From assembly GCA_958295665.1 (NCBI GenBank), contig OY282558.1, positions 31,517,045-31,581,044 on the forward strand: DNA of 64,000 nucleotides, read 5' to 3'. Of this stretch, positions 14,031 through 24,686 are shown in pieces. The number at the start of each line of letters is the position of its first letter. Within the stretch, counting starts at the first letter, position 1. The translations under genes were made by a program, and so were the position numbers. The notes under the pieces are model-generated. The model was not told the DNA's origin. It saw only the letters and a program-made list of their open reading frames with translations, and did no database searches. Source of the DNA: Tipula vernalis (Eukaryota > Arthropoda > Insecta > Diptera > Tipulidae).

Positions 14031-16173
14031 CTATAGCTCAGCCGATTCAGAGCTGTAAAAATCCAAAATTTGCAATTGTGCTCCGATTGCGGTTCTTGAT
14101 ACCTTAAATGATAGGTCACGAGACCTGTAATTGCTATACCATACATTTCGAAGAAAGTTCGATTCGAAGAAAATCACCTTACTATAGCTCAGCCGATTCA
14201 GAGCTGTAAAAATCCGAAATCTGCAATTGTGCTCCGATTGCGGTTCTTGATACCTCAAATGATAGGTCTCGGGACTTGTAATTGTTATGCCAAACCGCAT
14301 TAAAATTGGTTGATTATTTCCATACATTTCACAGAAAAACCGATTCGAAGAAAATCACCTTACTATAGCTCAGCCGATTCAGAGCTGTAAAAATCCAAAA
14401 TTTGCAATTGTGCTCCGATTGCGGTTCTTGATACCTTAAATGATAGGTCACGAGACCTGTAATTGCTATACCATACATTTCGAAGAAAGTTCGATTCGAA
14501 GAAAATCACCTTACTATAGCTCAGCCGATTCAGAGCTGTAAAAATCCGAAATCTGCAATTGTGCTCCGATTGCGGTTCTTGATACCTTAAATGATAGGTC
14601 ACGAGACCTGTAATTGCTATACCATACATTTCGAAGAAAGTTCGATTCGAAGAAAATCACCTTACTATAGCTCAGCCGATTCAGAGCTGTAAAAATCCGA
14701 AATATGCAATTGTGCTCCGATTGCGGTTCTTGATACCTCAAATGATAGGTCTCGGGACTTGTAATTGTTATGCCAAACCGCATTAAAATTGGTTGATTAT
14801 TTCCATACATTTCACAGAAAAACCGATTCGAAGAAAATCACCTTACTATAGCTCAGCCGATTCAGAGCTGTAAAAATCCGAAATCTGCAATTGTGCTCCG
14901 ATTGCGGTTCTTGATACCTTAAATGATAGGTCACACGACCTGTAATTGCTATACCATACATTTCGAAGAAAGTTCGATTCGAAGAAAATCACCTTACTAT
15001 AGCTCAGCCGATTCAGAGCTGTAAAAATCCGAAATCTGCATTTGTGCTCCGATTGCGGTTCTTGATACCTCAAATGATAGGTCACGAGACCTGTAATTGC
15101 TATACCATACATTTCGAAGAAAGTTCGATTCGAAGAAAATCACCTTACTATAGCTCAGCCGATTCAGAGCTGTGAAAATCCGAAATCTGCAATTGTGCTC
15201 CGATTGCGGTTCTTGATACCTCAAATGATAGGTCTCGGGACTTGTAATTGTTATGCCAAACCGCATTGAAATTGGTTGATTATTTCCATACATTTCACAG
15301 AAAAACTGATTCGAAGAAAATCACCTTACTATAGCTCAGCCGATTCAGAGCTGTAAAAATCCGAAATCTGCAATTGTGCTCCGATTGCGGTTCTTGATAC
15401 CTTAAATGATAGGTCACGAGACCTGTAATTGCTATACCATACATTTCGAAGAAAGTTCGATTCGAAGAAAATCACCTTACTATAGCTCAGCCGATTCAGA
15501 GCTGTGAAAATCCGAAATCTGCAATTGTGCTCCGATTGCGGTTCTTGATACCTCAAATGATAGGTCTCGGGACTTGTAATTGTTATGCCAAACCGCATTA
15601 AAATTGGTTGATTATTTCCATACATTTCACAGAAAAACCGATTCGAAGAAAATCACCTTACTATAGCTCAGCCGATTCAGAGCTGTAAAAATCCGAAATC
15701 TGCAATTGTGCTCCGATTGCGGTTCTTGATACCTTAAATGATAGGTCACGAGACCTGTAATTGCTATACCATACATTTCGAAGAAAGTTCGATTCCAAGA
15801 AAATCACCTTACTATAGCTCAGCCGATTCAGAGCTGTAAAAATCCGAAATCTGCAATTGTGCTCCGATTGCGGTTCTTGATACCTCAAATGATAGGTCTC
15901 GGGACTTGTAATTGTTATGCCAAACCGCATTAAAATTGGTTGATTATTTCCATACATTTCACAGAAAAACCGATTCGAAGAAAATCACCTTACTATAGCT
16001 CAGCCGATTCAGAGCTGTGAAAATACGAAATCTGCAATTGTGCTCCGATTGCGGTTCTTGATACCTCAAATGATAGGTCTCGGGACTTGTAATTGTTATG
16101 CCAAACCGCATTAAAATTGGTTGATTATTTCCATACATTTCACAGAAAAACCGATTCGAAGAAAATCACCTTA
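14031..16173 (+). repeat. Expanded 2143-bp version of the 1811-bp unit, copy 3
   Basis: The order is AB AAB AAB AB ABB, that is the 1811-bp unit plus one extra AB dimer (332 bp). It carries GTCACACGACC near 14936, GCATTTGTG near 15040 and GCATTGAAATTGG near 15265. Its last B has GAAAATACGAAAT near 16024, a variant that reappears near 21126. Confidence 0.8.
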
Positions 16174-19100
16174 CTATAGCTCAGCCGATTCAGAGCTGTA
16201 AAAATCCGAAATCTGCAATTGTGCTCCGATTGCGGTTCTTGATACATCAAATGATAGGTCACGAGACCTGTAATTGCTATACCATACATTTCGAAGAAAG
16301 TTCGATTCGAAGAAAATCACCTTACCATAGCTCAGCCGATTCAGAGCTGTAAAAATCCGAAATCTGCAATTGTGCTCCGATTGCGGTTCTTGATACCTTA
16401 AATGATAGGTCACGAGACCTGTAATTGCTATACCATACATTTCGAAGAAAGTTCGATTCGAAGAAAATCACCTTACTATAGCTCAGCCGATTCAGAGCTG
16501 TAAAAATCCGAAATCTGCAATTGTGCTCCGATTGCGGTTCTTGATACCTTAAATGATAGGTCACGAGACCTGTAATTGCTATACCATACATTTCGAAGAA
16601 AGTTCGATTCGAAGAAAATCACCTTACTATAGCTCAGCCGATTCAGAGCTGTAAAAATCCGAAATCTGCAATTGTGCTCCGATTGCGGTTCTTGATACCT
16701 TAAATGATAGGTCACGAGACCTGTAATTGCTATACCATACATTTCGAAGAAAGTTCGATTCGAAGAAAATCACCTTACTATAGCTCAGCCGATTCAGAGC
16801 TGTAAAAATCCGAAATCTGCAATTGTGCTCCGATTGCGGTTCTTGATACCTTAAATGATAGGTCACGAGACCTGTAATTGCTATACCATACATTTCGAAG
16901 AAAGTTCGATTCGAAGAAAATCACCTTACTATAGCTCAGCCGATTCAGAGCTGTAAAAATCCGAAATCTGCAATTGTGCTCCGATTGCGGTTCTTGATAC
17001 CTTAAATGATAGGTCACGAGACCTGTAATTGCTATACCATACATTTCGAAGAAAGTTCGATTCGAAGAAAATCACCTTACTATAGCTCAGCCGATTCAGA
17101 GCTGTAAAAATCCGAAATCTGCAATTGTGCTCCGATTGCGGTTCTTGATACCTCAAATGATAGGTCTCGGGACTTGTAATTGTTATGCCAAACCGCATTA
17201 AAATTGGTTGATTATTTCCATACATTTCACAGAAAAACCGATTCGAAGAAAATCACCTTACTATAGCTCAGCCGATTCAGAGCTGTAAAAATCCAAAATC
17301 TGCAATTGTGCTCCGATTGCGGTTCTTGATACCTTAAATGATAGGTCACGAGACCTGTAATTGCTATACCATACATTTCGAAGAAAGTTCGATTCGAAGA
17401 AAATCACCTTACTATAGCTCAGCCGATTCAGAGCTGTAAAAATCCGAAATCTGCAATTGTGCTCCGATTGCGGTTCTTGATACCTTAAATGATAGGTCAC
17501 GAGACCTGTAATTGCTATACCATACATTTCGAAGAAAGTTCGATTCGAAGAAAATCACCTTACTATAGCTCAGCCGATTCAGAGCTGTAAAAATCCGAAA
17601 TCTGCAATTGTGCTCCGATTGCGGTTCTTGATACCTTAAATGATAGGTCACGAGACCTGTAATTGCTATACCATACATTTCGAAGAAAGTTCGATTCGAA
17701 GAAAATCACCTTACTATAGCTCAGCCGATTCAGAGCTGTAAAAATCCGAAATCTGCAATTGTGCTCCGATTGCGGTTCTTGATACCTTAAATGATAGGTC
17801 ACGAGACCTGTAATTGCTATACCATACATTTCGAAGAAAGTTCGATTCGAAGAAAATCACCTTACTATAGCTCAGCCGATTCAGAGCTGTAAAAATCCGA
17901 AATCTGCAATTGTGCTCCGATTGCGGTTCTTGATACCTTAAATGATAGGTCACGAGACCTGTAATTGCTATACCATACATTTCGAAGAAAGTTCGATTCG
18001 AAGAAAATCACCTTACTATAGCTCAGCCGATTCAGAGCTGTAAAAATCCGAAATCTGCAATTGTGCTCCGATTGCGGTTCTTGATACCTCAAATGATAGG
18101 TCTCGGGACTTGTAATTGTTATGCCAAACCGCATTAAAATTGGTTGATTATTTCCATACATTTCACAGAAAAACCGATTCGAAGAAAATCACCTTACTAT
18201 AGCTCAGCCGATTCAGAGCTGTAAAAATCCAAAATCTGCAATTGTGCTCCGATTGCGGTTCTTGATACCTTAAATGATAGGTCACGAGACCTGTAATTGC
18301 TATACCATACATTTCGAAGAAAGTTCGATTCGAAGAAAATCACCTTACTATAGCTCAGCCGATTCAGAGCTGTAAAAATCCGAAATCTGCAATTGTGCTC
18401 CGATTGCGGTTCTTGATACCTTAAATGATAGGTCACGAGACCTGTAATTGCTATACCATACATTTCGAAGAAAGTTCGATTCGAAGAAAATCACCTTACT
18501 ATAGCTCAGCCGATTCAGAGCTGTAAAAATCCGAAATCTGCAATTGTGCTCCGATTGCGGTTCTTGATACCTTAAATGATAGGTCACGAGACCTGTAATT
18601 GCTATACCATACATTTCGAAGAAAGTTCGATTCGAAGAAAATCACCTTACTATAGCTCAGCCGATTCAGAGCTGTAAAAATCCGAAATCTGCAATTGTGC
18701 TCCGATTGCGGTTCTTGATACCTTAAATGATAGGTCACGAGACCTGTAATTGCTATACCATACATTTCGAAGAAAGTTCGATTCGAAGAAAATCACCTTA
18801 CTATAGCTCAGCCGATTCAGAGCTGTAAAAATCCGAAATCTGCAATTGTGCTCCGATTGCGGTTCTTGATACCTTAAATGATAGGTCACGAGACCTGTAA
18901 TTGCTATACCATACATTTCGAAGAAAGTTCGATTCGAAGAAAATCACCTTACTATAGCTCAGCCGATTCAGAGCTGTAAAAATCCGAAATCTGCAATTGT
19001 GCTCCGATTGCGGTTCTTGATACCTTAAATGATAGGTCACGAGACCTGTAATTGCTATACCATACATTTCGAAGAAAGTTCGATTCGAAGAAAATCACCT

Positions 19101-21456
19101 TACTATAGCTCAGCCGATTCAGAGCTGTAAAAATCCGAAATCTGCAATTGTGCTCCGATTGCGGTTCTTGATACCTCAAATGATAGGTCTCGGGACTTGT
19201 AATTGTTATGCCAAACCGCATTAAAATTGGTTGATTATTTCCATACATTTCACAGAAAAACCGATTCGAAGAAAATCACCTTACTATAGCTCAGCCGATT
19301 CAGAGCTGTAAAAATCCAAAATCTGCAATTGTGCTCCGATTGCGGTTCTTGATACCTTAAATGATAGGTCACGAGACCTGTAATTGCTATACCATACATT
19401 TCGAAGAAAGTTCGATTCGAAGAAAATCACCTTACTATAGCTCAGCCGATTCAGAGCTGTAAAAATCCGAAATCTGCAATTGTGCTCCGATTGCGGTTCT
19501 TGATACCTTAAATGATAGGTCACGAGACCTGTAATTGCTATACCATACATTTCGAAGAAAGTTCGATTCGAAGAAAATCACCTTACTATAGCTCAGCCGA
19601 TTCAGAGCTGTAAAAATCCGAAATATGCAATTGTGCTCCGATTGCGGTTCTTGATACCTCAAATGATAGGTCTCGGGACTTGTAATTGTTATGCCAAACC
19701 GCATTAAAATTGGTTGATTATTTCCATACATTTCACAGAAAAACCGATTCGAAGAAAATCACCTTACTATAGCTCAGCCGATTCAGAGCTGTAAAAATCC
19801 GAAATCTGCAATTGTGCTCCGATTGCGGTTCTTGATACCTTAAATGATAGGTCACACGACCTGTAATTGCTATACCATACATTTCGAAGAAAGTTCGATT
19901 CGAAGAAAATCACCTTACTATAGCTCAGCCGATTCAGAGCTGTAAAAATCCGAAATCTGCATTTGTGCTCCGATTGCGGTTCTTGATACCTCAAATGATA
20001 GGTCACGAGACCTGTAATTGCTATACCATACATTTCGAAGAAAGTTCGATTCGAAGAAAGTCACCTTACTATAGCTCAGCCGATTCAGAGCTGTGAAAAT
20101 CCGAAATCTGCAATTGTGCTCCGATTGCGGTTCTTGATACCTCAAATGATAGGTCTCGGGACTTGTAATTGTTATGCCAAACCGCATTGAAATTGGTTGA
20201 TTATTTCCATACATTTCACAGAAAAACTGATTCGAAGAAAATCACCTTACTATAGCTCAGCCGATTCAGAGCTGTAAAAATCCGAAATCTGCAATTGTGC
20301 TCCGATTGCGGTTCTTGATACCTTAAATGATAGGTCACGAGACCTGTAATTGCTATACCATACATTTCGAAGAAAGTTCGATTCGAAGAAAATCACCTTA
20401 CTATAGCTCAGCCGATTCAGAGCTGTGAAAATCCGAAATCTGCAATTGTGCTCCGATTGCGGTTCTTGATACCTCAAATGATAGGTCTCGGGACTTGTAA
20501 TTGTTATGCCAAACCGCATTAAAATTGGTTGATTATTTCCATACATTTCACAGAAAAACCGATTCGAAGAAAATCACCTTACTATAGCTCAGCCGATTCA
20601 GAGCTGTGAAAATCCGAAATCTGCAATTGTGCTCCGATTGCGGTTCTTGATACCTCAAATGATAGGTCTCGGGACTTGTAAATGTTATGCCAAACCGCAT
20701 TAAAATTGGTTGATTATTTCCATACATTTCACAGAAAAACCGATTCGAAGAAAATCACCTTACTATAGCTCAGCCGATTCAGAGCTGTAAAAATCCGAAA
20801 TCTGCAATTGTGCTCCGATTGCGGTTCTTGATACCTTAAATGATAGGTCACGAGACCTGTAATTGCTATACCATACATTTCGAAGAAAGTTCGATTCGAA
20901 GAAAATCACCTTACTATAGCTCAGCCGATTCAGAGCTGTAAAAATCCGAAATCTGCAATTGTGCTCCGATTGCGGTTCTTGATACCTCAAATGATAGGTC
21001 TCGGGACTTGTAATTGTTATGCCAAACCGCATTAAAATTGGTTGATTATTTCCATACATTTCACAGAAAAACCGATTCGAAGAAAATCACCTTACTATAG
21101 CTCAGCCGATTCAGAGCTGTGAAAATACGAAATCTGCAATTGTGCTCCGATTGCGGTTCTTGATACCTCAAATGATAGGTCTCGGGACTTGTAATTGTTA
21201 TGCCAAACCGCATTAAAATTGGTTGATTATTTCCATACATTTCACAGAAAAACCGATTCGAAGAAAATCACCTTACTATAGCTCAGCCGATTCAGAGCTG
21301 TAAAAATCCGAAATCTGCAATTGTGCTCCGATTGCGGTTCTTGATACCTCAAATGATAGGTCTCGGGACTTGTAATTGTTATGCCAAACGGCATTAAAAT
21401 TGGTTGATTATTTCCATACATTTCACAGAAAAACCGATTCGAAGAAAATCACCTTA
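16174..21456 (+). repeat. Higher-order block 2, partial copy of block 1
   Basis: Order: A6B (16174), A5B (17261), A6B (18197), AAB (19284), AAB (19767), ABB (20250), ABBB (20763). The front matches 7933 onward at offset 8241, and 19284-20249 matches 10741-11706 at offset 8543, including GTCACACGACC, GCATTTGTG and GCATTGAAATTGG. The interval 18952-20762 is a further copy of the 1811-bp unit. In the A at 16325 the usual CTATAG start reads CCATAG. Confidence 0.85.
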
Positions 21457-21608
21457 CTATAGCTCAGCCGATTCAGAGCTGTAAAAATCCGAAATCTGCA
21501 ATTGTGCTCCGATTGCGGTTCTTGATACCTTAAATGATAGGTCACGAGACCTGTAATTGCTATACCATACATTTCGAAGAAAGTTCGATTCGAAGAAAAT
21601 CACCTTAC

Positions 21609-21634
21609 TATAGCTCAGCCGATTCAGAGCTGTA
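21609..21634 (+). other. Dyad 1 of the monomer; also resembles a tRNA D-arm
   Basis: TATAGCTC (21609-21616) pairs with GAGCTGTA (21627-21634) across a 10-nt loop, giving eight pairs of which one is T-G. The commonest polymorphism here, GCTGTA versus GCTGTG, keeps the last pair as a wobble. The core GCTC-10 nt-GAGC preceded by TA has the form of a tRNA D-arm with its U8-A9. It recurs in essentially every A and B copy. The potential structure is visible in the sequence; its formation is inferred. Confidence 0.7.
21611..21622 (+). promoter_or_regulatory. Pol III A-box-like element, repeated in every monomer
   Basis: TAGCTCAGCCGA fits the tRNA A-box consensus TRGCNNAGYNGG at eight of nine informative positions, failing only the last G. 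It sits inside the D-arm-like dyad, as a real A box would. This copy stands for all monomers. No complete tRNA is present: I find no acceptor stem, no anticodon arm and no canonical T-arm. It could be a relic of a tRNA-derived SINE from which the satellite arose, or a coincidence. Activity is not shown. Confidence 0.35.
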
Positions 21635-21646
21635 AAAATCCGAAAT

Positions 21647-21669
21647 CTGCAATTGTGCTCCGATTGCGG
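21647..21669 (+). other. Dyad 2 of the monomer
   Basis: CTGCAAT (21647-21653) pairs with ATTGCGG (21663-21669) across a 9-nt loop: seven pairs, one of them T-G. It is present in both A and B. Variants include CTTCGGTTGCGG copies at 53-61 kb, which turn one A-T pair into a wobble, and ATATGCAAT copies (for example near 11092 and 13376), which lose the outermost pair. Confidence 0.65.
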
Positions 21670-21680
21670 TTCTTGATACC
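21668..21680 (+). promoter_or_regulatory. Degenerate B-box-like word at tRNA-like spacing
   Basis: GGTTCTTGATACC begins 57 bp after the A-box-like start, close to the spacing in longer tRNAs and tRNA-derived SINEs. Against GGTTCRANNCC it needs a 2-nt insertion to align, so the match is weak. GGT and ACC can pair around a 7-nt loop. It is present in both A and B. Copies reading GGTTTTAGATACC (A monomers at 2533, 2865, 3197 and 4976) or GGTTTTGGATACC alter the word. Confidence 0.2.
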
Positions 21681-21687
21681 TTAAATG

Positions 21688-21705
21688 ATAGGTCACGAGA
21701 CCTGT
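21688..21705 (+). other. Dyad 3 of the monomer (tetraloop hairpin)
   Basis: ATAGGTC (21688-21694) pairs with GACCTGT (21699-21705) around the 4-nt loop ACGA, seven pairs with one T-G. B reads ATAGGTC-TCGG-GACTTGT at the equivalent site: the stem survives with a second G-T wobble and a different loop. A sub-group of B reads TCCG in the loop. This is the shortest-loop dyad in the monomer. Confidence 0.65.
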
Positions 21706-21724
21706 AATTGCTATACCATACATT

Positions 21725-21739
21725 TCGAAGAAAGTTCGA
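21725..21739 (+). other. Dyad 4, A-specific (TCGAA / TTCGA)
   Basis: TCGAA (21725-21729) and TTCGA (21735-21739) are perfect inverted 5-mers around GAAAG. The B monomer lacks this dyad because its equivalent region reads TTTCACAGAAAAACCG. A copies reading TTTCGTAGAAAG (near 38127, 39605, 42562, 43227, 45822 and 47271) lose it. The 269-2170 copies with TTTCGAAAAAAG keep it. Confidence 0.6.
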
Positions 21740-21743
21740 TTCG
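21733..21743 (+). promoter_or_regulatory. Better B-box-like word, in A monomers only
   Basis: The core GTTCGATTC fits GGTTCRANNCC at seven of nine informative positions; only the outermost G and C fail. It lies 123 bp downstream of the A-box-like start, far longer than in most tRNA genes. In B the equivalent reads ACCGATTCG, losing the GTT part, so if the element matters A and B would differ. Copies with a 1-bp deletion (GTTCGTTCG at 3961, 4292 and 6253) break it. Confidence 0.25.
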
Positions 21744-22211
21744 AAGAAAATCACCTTACTATAGCTCAGCCGATTCAGAGCTGTAAAAATCCGAAATCTG
21801 CAATTGTGCTCCGATTGCGGTTCTTGATACCTTAAATGATAGGTCACGAGACCTGTAATTGCTATACCATACATTTCGAAGAAAGTTCGATTCGAAGAAA
21901 ATCACCTTACTATAGCTCAGCCGATTCAGAGCTGTAAAAATCCGAAATCTGCAATTGTGCTCCGATTGCGGTTCTTGATACCTTAAATGATAGGTCACGA
22001 GACCTGTAATTGCTATACCATACATTTCGAAGAAAGTTCGATTCGAAGAAAATCACCTTACTATAGCTCAGCCGATTCAGAGCTGTAAAAATCCGAAATC
22101 TGCAATTGTGCTCCGATTGCGGTTCTTGATACCTTAAATGATAGGTCACGAGACCTGTAATTGCTATACCATACATTTCGAAGAAAGTTCGATTCGAAGA
22201 AAATCACCTTA

Positions 22212-22392
22212 CTATAGCTCAGCCGATTCAGAGCTGTAAAAATCCGAAATCTGCAATTGTGCTCCGATTGCGGTTCTTGATACCTCAAATGATAGGTCTC
22301 GGGACTTGTAATTGTTATGCCAAACGGCATTAAAATTGGTTGATTATTTCCATACATTTCACAGAAAAACCGATTCGAAGAAAATCACCTTA
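22212..22392 (+). repeat. Representative B monomer (181 bp, 'cgg' subtype)
   Basis: This B copy shares the first ~85 bp and the final ~15 bp (CGATTCGAAGAAAATCACC onward) with A. It differs by the TCTCGGGACTTG block and by a 30-bp segment at 22322-22351 inserted between TTATGCC and ATACATTTC. B copies fall into two main subtypes at one site: CCAAACGGCATT ('cgg', as here) and CCAAACCGCATT ('ccg'). The cgg form dominates before about 7.9 kb; the ccg form dominates afterwards except at specific positions in higher-order units. Confidence 0.95.
22322..22351 (+). repeat. 30-bp segment that distinguishes B from A
   Basis: Aligning A and B at TTATGCC/CTATACC on the left and ATACATTTC on the right leaves exactly 30 extra bases in B. 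It accounts for the whole 181-151 length difference. The segment is A+T rich and starts with AAACCG (or AAACGG). A similar word, AAACCGATT, occurs about 45-50 bp downstream in B, so an ancient local duplication is possible. I see no convincing target-site duplication or terminal inverted repeat. Whether it was gained in B or lost from A cannot be told without an outgroup. Confidence 0.9.
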
Positions 22393-24143
22393 CTATAGCT
22401 CAGCCGATTCAGAGCTGTAAAAATCCGAAATCTGCAATTGTGCTCCGATTGCGGTTCTTGATACCTTAAATGATAGGTCACGAGACCTGTAACTGCTATA
22501 CCATACATTTCGAAGAAAGTTCGATTCGAAGAAAATCACCTTACTATAGCTCAGCCGATTCAGAGCTGTAAAAATCCGAAATCTGCAATTGTGCTCCGAT
22601 TGCGGTTCTTGATACCTTAAATGATAGGTCACGAGACCTGTAATTGCTATACCATACATTTCGAAGAAAGTTCGATTCGAAGAAAATCACCTTACTATAG
22701 CTCAGCCGATTCAGAGCTGTAAAAATCCGAAATCTGCAATTGTGCTCCGATTGCGGTTCTTGATACCTTAAATGATAGGTCACGAGACCTGTAATTGCTA
22801 TACCATACATTTCGAAGAAAGTTCGATTCGAAGAAAATCACCTTACTATAGCTCAGCCGATTCAGAGCTGTAAAAATCCGAAATCTGCAATTGTGCTCCG
22901 ATTGCGGTTCTTGATACCTTAAATGATAGGTCACGAGACCTGTAATTGCTATACCATACATTTCGAAGAAAGTTCGATTCGAAGAAAATCACCTTACTAT
23001 AGCTCAGCCGATTCAGAGCTGTAAAAATCCGAAATCTGCAATTGTGCTCCGATTGCGGTTCTTGATACCTTAAATGATAGGTCACGAGACCTGTAATTGC
23101 TATACCATACATTTCGAAGAAAGTTCGATTCGAAGAAAATCACCTTACTATAGCTCAGCCGATTCAGAGCTGTAAAAATCCGAAATCTGCAATTGTGCTC
23201 CGATTGCGGTTCTTGATACCTCAAATGATAGGTCTCGGGACTTGTAATTGTTATGCCAAACCGCATTAAAATTGGTTGATTATTTCCATACATTTCACAG
23301 AAAAACCGATTCGAAGAAAATCACCTTACTATAGCTCAGCCGATTCAGAGCTGTGAAAATCCGAAATCTGCAATTGTGCTCCGATTGCGGTTCTTGATAC
23401 CTCAAATGATAGGTCTCGGGACTTGTAATTGTTATGCCAAACCGCATTAAAATTGGTTGATTATTTCCATACATTTCACAGAAAAACCGATTCGAAGAAA
23501 ATCACCTTACTATAGCTCAGCCGATTCAGAGCTGTAAAAATCCGAAATCTGCAATTGTGCTCCGATTGCGGTTCTTGATACCTCAAATGATAGGTCTCGG
23601 GACTTGTAATTGTTATGCCAAACGGCATTAAAATTGGTTGATTATTTCCATACATTTCACAGAAAAACCGATTCGAAGAAAATCACCTTACTATAGCTCA
23701 GCCGATTCAGAGCTGTAAAAATCCGAAATCTGCAATTGTGCTCCGATTGCGGTTCTTGATACCTTAAATGATAGGTCACGAGACCTGTAATTGCTATACC
23801 ATACATTTCGAAGAAAGTTCGATTCGAAGAAAATCACCTTACTATAGCTCAGCCGATTCAGAGCTGTAAAAATCCGAAATCTGCAATTGTGCTCCGATTG
23901 CGGTTCTTGATACCTTAAATGATAGGTCACGAGACCTGTAATTGCTATACCATACATTTCGAAGAAAGTTCGATTCGAAGAAAATCACCTTACTATAGCT
24001 CAGCCGATTCAGAGCTGTAAAAATCCGAAATCTGCAATTGTGCTCCGATTGCGGTTCTTGATACCTTAAATGATAGGTCACGAGACCTGTAATTGCTATA
24101 CCATACATTTCGAAGAAAGTTCGATTCGAAGAAAATCACCTTA

Positions 24144-24686
24144 CTATAGCTCAGCCGATTCAGAGCTGTGAAAATCCGAAATCTGCAATTGTGCTCCGAT
24201 TGCGGTTCTTGATACCTCAAATGATAGGTCTCGGGACTTGTAATTGTTATGCCAAACCGCATTAAAATTGGTTGATTATTTCCATACATTTCACAGAAAA
24301 ACCGATTCGAAGAAAATCACCTTACTATAGCTCAGCCGATTCAGAGCTGTGAAAATCCGAAATCTGCAATTGTGCTCCGATTGCGGTTCTTGATACCTCA
24401 AATGATAGGTCTCGGGACTTGTAATTGTTATGCCAAACCGCATTAAAATTGGTTGATTATTTCCATACATTTCACAGAAAAACCGATTCGAAGAAAATCA
24501 CCTTACTATAGCTCAGCCGATTCAGAGCTGTAAAAATCCGAAATCTGCAATTGTGCTCCGATTGCGGTTCTTGATACCTCAAATGATAGGTCTCGGGACT
24601 TGTAATTGTTATGCCAAACGGCATTAAAATTGGTTGATTATTTCCATACATTTCACAGAAAAACCGATTCGAAGAAAATCACCTTA
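24144..24686 (+). repeat. BBB cassette (representative of twelve)
   Basis: The three B copies are distinguishable and keep a fixed order: B1 with CCAAACCGC, B2 with CCAAACCGC and GCTGTGAAAATCC (the cassette at 20914 has GAAAATACG here), B3 with GCTGTAAAAATCC and CCAAACGGC. Twelve cassettes start at 20914, 23148, 24144, 25140, 26589, 27434, 28279, 29279, 30124, 31905, 36046 and 40301. B1 varies between GCTGTA and GCTGTG. The BB at 32750-33111 has B1 and B2 but no B3. The cassette therefore copies as a unit while the A run beside it changes length. Confidence 0.85.

Larger units (their letters stand above)
7933..16173 (+). repeat. 8241-bp higher-order block 1
   Basis: Order: A6B (7933), A5B (9020), A4B (9956), AAB (10741), AAB (11224), ABB (11707), AB (12220), AAB, AAB, ABB (13518), AB (14031), AAB, AAB, AB, ABB (15661). 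The first A after most B copies in 9020-14363 carries CCAAAAT instead of CCGAAAT. The next block, 16174 onward, restarts with A6B A5B and the same markers, so this block is one higher-order duplication unit at offset 8241, growing to 8543 downstream because its third run has two fewer A monomers. Confidence 0.85.
21608..21758 (+). repeat. Representative A monomer (151 bp)
   Basis: This copy matches the majority A sequence. It runs from CTATAGCTCAG to the base before the next CTATAGCTCAG. By hand count it has 32 C, 28 G and 8 CpG. A-specific features against B are CCTTAAATG (B has CCTCAAATG), GTCACGAGACCTG (B has GTCTCGGGACTTG), GCTATACCATAC without the 30-bp B segment, and TTTCGAAGAAAGTTCG in place of TTTCACAGAAAAACCG. 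It has two TTCGAA sites (21724-21729 and 21740-21745); B has one. Its longest plus-strand T run is three, whereas A runs of five and four are present. Confidence 0.95.

Noticed and set aside
21608..21690. A true tRNA gene in each monomer
   Set aside because: Only the D-arm-like part fits. No acceptor stem, anticodon arm or canonical T-arm can be drawn, so this is at most a relic.
21724..21745. Heat-shock element in the TTCGAAGAAAGTTCG region
   Set aside because: Only one correctly spaced pair (GAA-AG-TTC) is present; a functional element normally needs three alternating units.
21608..21758. CENP-B box (NTTCGNNNNANNCGGGN)
   Set aside because: The nearest stretch, TTCGAAGAAAATCAC, has TTCG and the spaced A but not CGGG. 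The CGGG in B (TCTCGGGAC) is not preceded by a correctly spaced TTCG on either strand.
22322..22351. The B-specific 30 bp as a mobile element insertion
   Set aside because: It is too short and has no clear target-site duplication, terminal repeat or poly-A tail.
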